Part shown: positions 50,760 to 53,500 of the stretch, piece by piece
Numbering within the stretch: the stretch's first letter is position 1
Layout: each line of letters begins with the position of its first letter
Assembly (NCBI GenBank): GCA_905221605.1
Contig: CAJNDS010000802.1
Coordinates: 659,001 to 712,500, forward strand
DNA from: Symbiodinium natans
Taxonomy: Eukaryota > Sar > Dinophyceae > Suessiales > Symbiodiniaceae
Length of the DNA stretch: 53,500 nt
Direction of reading: 5' to 3'
Position numbers and translations under genes: made by a program
Notes under the pieces: model-generated
Databases searched by the model: none
Told to the model about the DNA's origin: nothing
The model's input: only the letters and a program-made list of their open reading frames with translations

Positions 50760-50767
50760 CATCTAAA
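50760..50767 (+). promoter_or_regulatory. CATCTAAA motif upstream of the 188-aa gene
   Basis: CATCTAAAGAAATG: the motif ends three bases before the ATG at 50771. The phrase AAGAAAAACATCTAAAGAAA resembles the one at 49410-49428. Confidence 0.4.
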
Positions 50768-50770
50768 GAA

Positions 50771-51337
50771 ATGACACCTATACATATTAACAGGGAAATG
50801 TTCACTCAGAAAGAACAGGATGAAATAATCAACAATTTCTTGGATGTTATCAAGGTTAGAGATTACATCAGGGAAAGTAGGGGAAAGAGGGATAAGTGTA
50901 AATGTAGGGATTGTAAAAAACATGATCATTATTGCACATTATACGAATTGCCACTACCAGAAAATATTATTAATAATATCTATGGCTTTACTTATCGGTG
51001 CTATGATTGTGAAAAGAGGAAAGATAAAGAGGAAGAATTAGAAGAACGACTTGAAATCAATGATTTATGCTTATTTGATGTTGATAAGCTTATTTTAAGC
51101 TTGGAACGCATATTCCCGTTATATGATTCCGTCAAACATGTGATCACAAACATAACTATGAAGAGATACAACATGTTTAAGAAGTTATTTAATGAAATGA
51201 TGTTTTGCAGAGACAAAAAAGAAATAAAGGAATGGATACAATACAAAATGAAATATAATATTAATGCTACAGCGTATGATTTTAACAAAATCGTTAGAAC
51301 ACTATTGAATAAACCTGTGTTTGACTTATTGGCTTAA
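50771..51337 (+). CDS. Cys-rich putative zinc-binding protein (188 aa)
   Basis: The N-terminal helix EQDEIINNFLDVIKVRDYIR is followed by a cluster CKCRDCKKHDHYC and, 26 residues later, CYDC, enough for one or two zinc sites. Between them, YELPLPENIINNIYGFTYRC resembles an F-box-like LPxxIxxxI pattern. The C-terminal half is a helical Lys/Tyr/Met-rich region without known motifs. It is the last gene on the right and is followed by a hairpin. Its function is unknown; ubiquitin-ligase adaptor or nucleic-acid binding are both only guesses. Confidence 0.7.
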   Translation: MTPIHINREMFTQKEQDEIINNFLDVIKVRDYIRESRGKRDKCKCRDCKKHDHYCTLYELPLPENIINNIYGFTYRCYDCEKRKDKEEELEERLEINDLCLFDVDKLILSLERIFPLYDSVKHVITNITMKRYNMFKKLFNEMMFCRDKKEIKEWIQYKMKYNINATAYDFNKIVRTLLNKPVFDLLA

Positions 51338-51342
51338 ACAAG

Positions 51343-51368
51343 CATAACATTAAACTCTTAATGTTATG
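51343..51368 (+). terminator. hairpin after the rightmost viral gene
   Basis: Perfect 11-bp arms CATAACATTAA (51343-51353) and TTAATGTTATG (51358-51368) with loop ACTC, 6 bases past the 188-aa stop codon. Confidence 0.65.
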
Positions 51369-51378
51369 GTTGGTGGTT

Positions 51379-51645
51379 ATCCTAAACCCTAAAAGTTCAC
51401 TACACCCTAGGTGTCAAACTTGATTTTGGTGTTTTTTTTGTTTTCTGCTTGTTTGTGTATGGGTTTTTCCAATGCTTTTGTTGCGTTTTTGGCGTTTTTA
51501 TCGTTTTGAAGCATCCTAAACCCTAAAATTTCACTACACCCTAGGTGTCAAACTTGATTTTGGTGTTTTTTTGTTTTCTGCTTGTTTGTGTATGGGTTTT
51601 TCCAATGTTTTTGTTGTGATATTTGTGTTTTTATCGCTTTAAAAC
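51379..51645. repeat. two 134-bp direct repeats with telomere-like CCTAAACCCTAAAA
   Basis: ATCCTAAACCCTAAAA begins at 51379 and again at 51513. The following text (CACTACACCCTAGGTGTC, AAACTTGATTTTGGTG, a T run, CTGCTTGTTTGTGTATGG) is repeated with few changes, and the second copy decays near its end. They lie between the last viral gene and host sequence, and could be part of the element's terminal region. Confidence 0.85.
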
Positions 51646-51740
51646 CGTTATGTTTCAAAATTTGGGGCTTATTTTTTTTTGTATTTTTGTTTTTTATTGT
51701 CTTATTTTTTTGAAAGTATTTTTAATATATTAACCAAGGC
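51646..51740. other. T-rich tract at the right edge of the viral block
   Basis: Long T runs ending in TATTTTTAATATATTAACC. The GC-rich host composition resumes immediately after. No gene. Confidence 0.6.
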
Positions 51741-52073
51741 ACTTGCAGAGGTAGAGGTGGAACTGGTCGTAGCGCTCGGCGTTGTAGTGACCGAGGATGC
51801 GTGTAGCTCCTCATGCAGGGGGGAGTGGGAGTAGGTTTGTTTAGGGGTTGGGGTTCGGCTTCCCATCTGCGCAATCCGACGATTTTGGCACTTCTTGCAC
51901 TGGTTTGTTTGGTAGTCTCACTCATCCGCATCGCCCCCAAGCTCTTTGAGCCTAGAGCGCACGGCACCGAGCCACTCGCCCTTGCCCCACACCGACAGCT
52001 TCTCAAGCACCAAGTCGTAAAGATACTGCTCTGCGGCGTTGCCCCGATTCTCCAACACCTTGAGGTGCTCCTG
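51741..52073. other. no supported gene
   Basis: Frames on both strands are open across this GC-rich segment, and its minus-strand reading (52201-51722) repeats FPHGLRDVSPR-like phrases only because of the minisatellite that follows. Nothing was recognised. Confidence 0.5.
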
Positions 52074-52161
52074 ATCCCGCAACCCGTGGGGAAACATCCT
52101 GCAACCCTTGGGGAAACATCCCGCAACCCGTGGGGAAACATCCCGCAACCCGTGGGGAAAC
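52074..52161. repeat. 22-nt minisatellite, four copies
   Basis: Four head-to-tail units of ATCCCGCAACCCGTGGGGAA plus AC. The second copy carries CCTGC and CCTTG variants. It lies 24 bases beyond the 3' end of the downstream minus-strand gene. Confidence 0.95.
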
Positions 52162-52185
52162 ATCGCACACTAAAATCCCTTATTT

Positions 52186-53388
52186 CTATGGGGGGAAGCA
52201 TGTTTCCCGAGGGTGCGTTTCACGGGGGCTTACGGGAAACATCCTGAGAGAAAGGGGTCGGGAAACACGAACCTCAAGGAAACATGAGTCCTTCAGAGCC
52301 TTCATTTCTTGGATCTTGTCCACTGTGAACTGCACCTGATTTGCCACACCGCGGGAGGACTCAATCGCCTTCTTGTATTCCTTGAGGGCATTCAAGTCCA
52401 GATGGCGAAGCCAAGCCATGTCGTTGAACGTCTCAATGCCAAAACATGCTTTGACCAGATCGGGGTCAGTCTCCTTTGGTCTCATCTCGGATAAGGTTGC
52501 CCGTCGCTTCTTGGAAGTGCCACCACGCCCTCCAAACTTGATGTTCAAAGTGTGCCCGTCCTTCACATCCAACTCATCAAGCTTCCAACCACCATCCATC
52601 ACGTCAAGGATGTCACGGTCGTGCCACATCATGTCGTCGCCTCCTGCGATTGCATCACAGCTCAAGGTGATGTCGCCGTGGTAGAACTTCTTCAGCTCAA
52701 AGAGCCCCGCCACGAAATAGACAAAGTCCCTGCACGTAAAGAACTTGTTGATCTCAATCTCCTTACTGATGTCGTTCTCGGTGTTGGTGAAGACCTTGAC
52801 GTAGACGGTGATGAAGTCCTCGTTGGTAGGGGTGTGCCAGTCGGGGGTCAACATCTCAAACTTCAGCACGTCACGCTCCTTCATCTCCAAGTAGACGAAC
52901 TCCAAATCGTCCAACGGCATATCGCCACGGAAGAACGCAAAGTGAGCAGGGTGTTGCGTGAAGCACTCAAAATGACCAAGGATCTTGAGCTTCAGGTCAG
53001 ACACGGTGGAGTGCTTGTGAACGAAGTAGACCTCGCGCTTGATATTGAAGTGCGGGGAGGGGAACTCAACGGCAATGAAGATGTAGTCCAGCTCACCGAA
53101 GTCACTGCTGTTGGGACTGCCGTCGTCTCCGTCATCATCTCCGTCGTCGTTGTCGTCGCCATCATCACCTCCGGGACTTAGGCGCTTGTGTTTGTGAAGA
53201 CGACCCTTCAGCTGAAGCACCAACTGCTTGAGCTCACGGTTTTCAACCTTCAAGTCTGCGTTCTCGGACTTGATCGCGTGGCTCCAGTGAGGCTTGGGAT
53301 CTCTACGGGTCGTCTCTGTGACCTTCGGCATCACGCCCTCGTCTGTGCCAAGCGGGTAGCCATCCGACTTCTCAGGGACGACTGACAT
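52186..53388 (-). CDS. protein with coiled coil and two ubiquitin-like domains (400 aa)
   Basis: GC-rich host-type gene. Residues 38-68 are a leucine-zipper-like coiled coil (ENADLKVENRELKQLVLQL), and 73-92 an acidic Asp/Gly run. Residues 101-180 look ubiquitin-like: DYIFIAVEF, STVSDLKLKILGHF, FFRGDMPLDDLE, RDVLKFEML. Residues 191-286 repeat the pattern (DFITVYVKVF, KFFTCRDFVYFVAGLF, LDELDVKDGHTLNIKF) and end in GGRGG (286-290), followed by a basic KKRR that could be a nuclear localisation signal. The last 25 residues (MFPVSPRETHPRETCFPP) read into sequence related to the adjacent minisatellite, so the 3' end may have been altered by repeat expansion. No introns are needed. The family was not identified; the ubiquitin-like assignment is from pattern only. 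Confidence 0.7.
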   Translation of the reverse strand: MSVVPEKSDGYPLGTDEGVMPKVTETTRRDPKPHWSHAIKSENADLKVENRELKQLVLQLKGRLHKHKRLSPGGDDGDDNDDGDDDGDDGSPNSSDFGELDYIFIAVEFPSPHFNIKREVYFVHKHSTVSDLKLKILGHFECFTQHPAHFAFFRGDMPLDDLEFVYLEMKERDVLKFEMLTPDWHTPTNEDFITVYVKVFTNTENDISKEIEINKFFTCRDFVYFVAGLFELKKFYHGDITLSCDAIAGGDDMMWHDRDILDVMDGGWKLDELDVKDGHTLNIKFGGRGGTSKKRRATLSEMRPKETDPDLVKACFGIETFNDMAWLRHLDLNALKEYKKAIESSRGVANQVQFTVDKIQEMKALKDSCFLEVRVSRPLSLRMFPVSPRETHPRETCFPP

Positions 53389-53500
53389 CGCTCAAAGAGG
53401 GCAGTGTATGCACAAAACTGAGACTAAACACTACATTGAGCAACACACAAACAAACGATCGCTTCTATTGCGGTCTTGCACCCAACGAACTGGCGCCACA
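53389..53500. other. upstream region of the ubiquitin-like gene
   Basis: 112 bases to the window end. No recognisable promoter box or second gene. Confidence 0.5.

Larger units (their letters stand above)
33400..51740. mobile_element. endogenous Polinton-like virus / virophage-type element
   Basis: An AT-rich block with 21 closely spaced intact genes lies between GC-richer host sequences. Hallmarks: double jelly-roll major capsid protein (38413-39849), penton-like protein (40837-41673), A32-like packaging ATPase (34940-35701), retrovirus-type integrase (49814-50725), family B polymerase with fused SF1 helicase (45436-49341), lipase, GIY-YIG nuclease and an S74-tipped spike. That set and about 18 kb of length fit Polinton-like viruses and virophages of protists. 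Boundaries are set by the composition change only. Clear terminal inverted repeats were not found; short telomere-like AGGGTTTAGG phrases occur in opposite orientation near the two ends (33364 and 51383). Intact frames suggest a recent or still functional provirus. Confidence 0.88.

Noticed and set aside
51379-51645. CRISPR-like or terminal-inverted-repeat reading of the right-end repeats
   Set aside because: There are only two long direct copies, with no spacers, and no matching inverted copy was found at the left end apart from a 10-nt telomere-like phrase.
52074-52161. CRISPR array
   Set aside because: Units of 22 nt are contiguous with no spacers, so it is a minisatellite.

Overview
The window joins two kinds of DNA. 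Positions 1 to about 33,350 and 51,740 to 53,500 are GC-richer, sparsely coding nuclear DNA of a eukaryote with a complex plastid, most likely a dinoflagellate. The evidence is a voltage-gated channel gene with about ten introns of mostly 80-110 nt, many of them GC-AG, and a MIF-family protein whose N-terminus looks like a dinoflagellate class I plastid presequence (signal peptide, transit region, second hydrophobic stop-transfer segment). Between about 33,400 and 51,700 lies a compact, strongly AT-rich, virus-like block of 21 tightly packed, apparently intact genes.

Host left flank: scattered coil-coding exon candidates (1.6-3.8 kb); a six-transmembrane voltage-gated cation channel with a C-terminal EF-hand-like region (4.3-9.2 kb), for which S1 to S6 can be joined across explicit splice sites, apart from gaps before S2 and inside S5; gene-poor DNA (9.4-14.2 kb); an uninterrupted 1,344-codon gene for a coiled-coil plus alpha-solenoid protein (14,242-18,276); more gene-poor DNA with micro- and minisatellites; a possible proline-rich exon near 23 kb; a split multi-RRM RNA-binding protein gene (26.9-29.5 kb); the MIF-like gene (29,846-30,502); then G-rich degenerate telomere-like repeats and a foldback element (31.6-33.4 kb).

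Virus-like block: it carries the morphogenetic core of a Polinton-like virus/virophage-type element (double jelly-roll major capsid protein, penton-like minor capsid protein, A32-like packaging ATPase). It also has a retrovirus-type DDE integrase, a very large family B DNA polymerase fused to an SF1 helicase, a GIY-YIG nuclease, a class 3 lipase, a long spike-like protein ending in a peptidase S74 chaperone, a DUF5754-like protein and several small zinc-ribbon or coiled-coil proteins. No maturation protease was recognised. The integrase explains chromosomal residence, the polymerase-helicase would copy the genome, and the ATPase and capsid genes would package it.

Two regulatory patterns run through the block. 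AT-embedded TCTA motifs (mostly TATCTA) precede many structural and virion-type genes but not the polymerase, integrase or GIY-YIG genes. Perfect AT-rich hairpins sit at most transcription-unit ends, including over both pairs of convergent stop codons. These resemble the TCTA late promoter of Cafeteria roenbergensis virus/mavirus and the mimivirus hairpin rule for 3' ends. Together they suggest, by inference, an endogenous Polinton-like virus or virophage whose late genes may be expressed by the transcription machinery of a co-infecting giant virus.

Host right flank: a T-rich tract with two 134-bp direct repeats bearing telomere-like CCCTAAA, a 22-nt minisatellite, and a GC-rich minus-strand gene for a protein with two ubiquitin-like domains. 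No rRNA, tRNA or CRISPR array was recognised.
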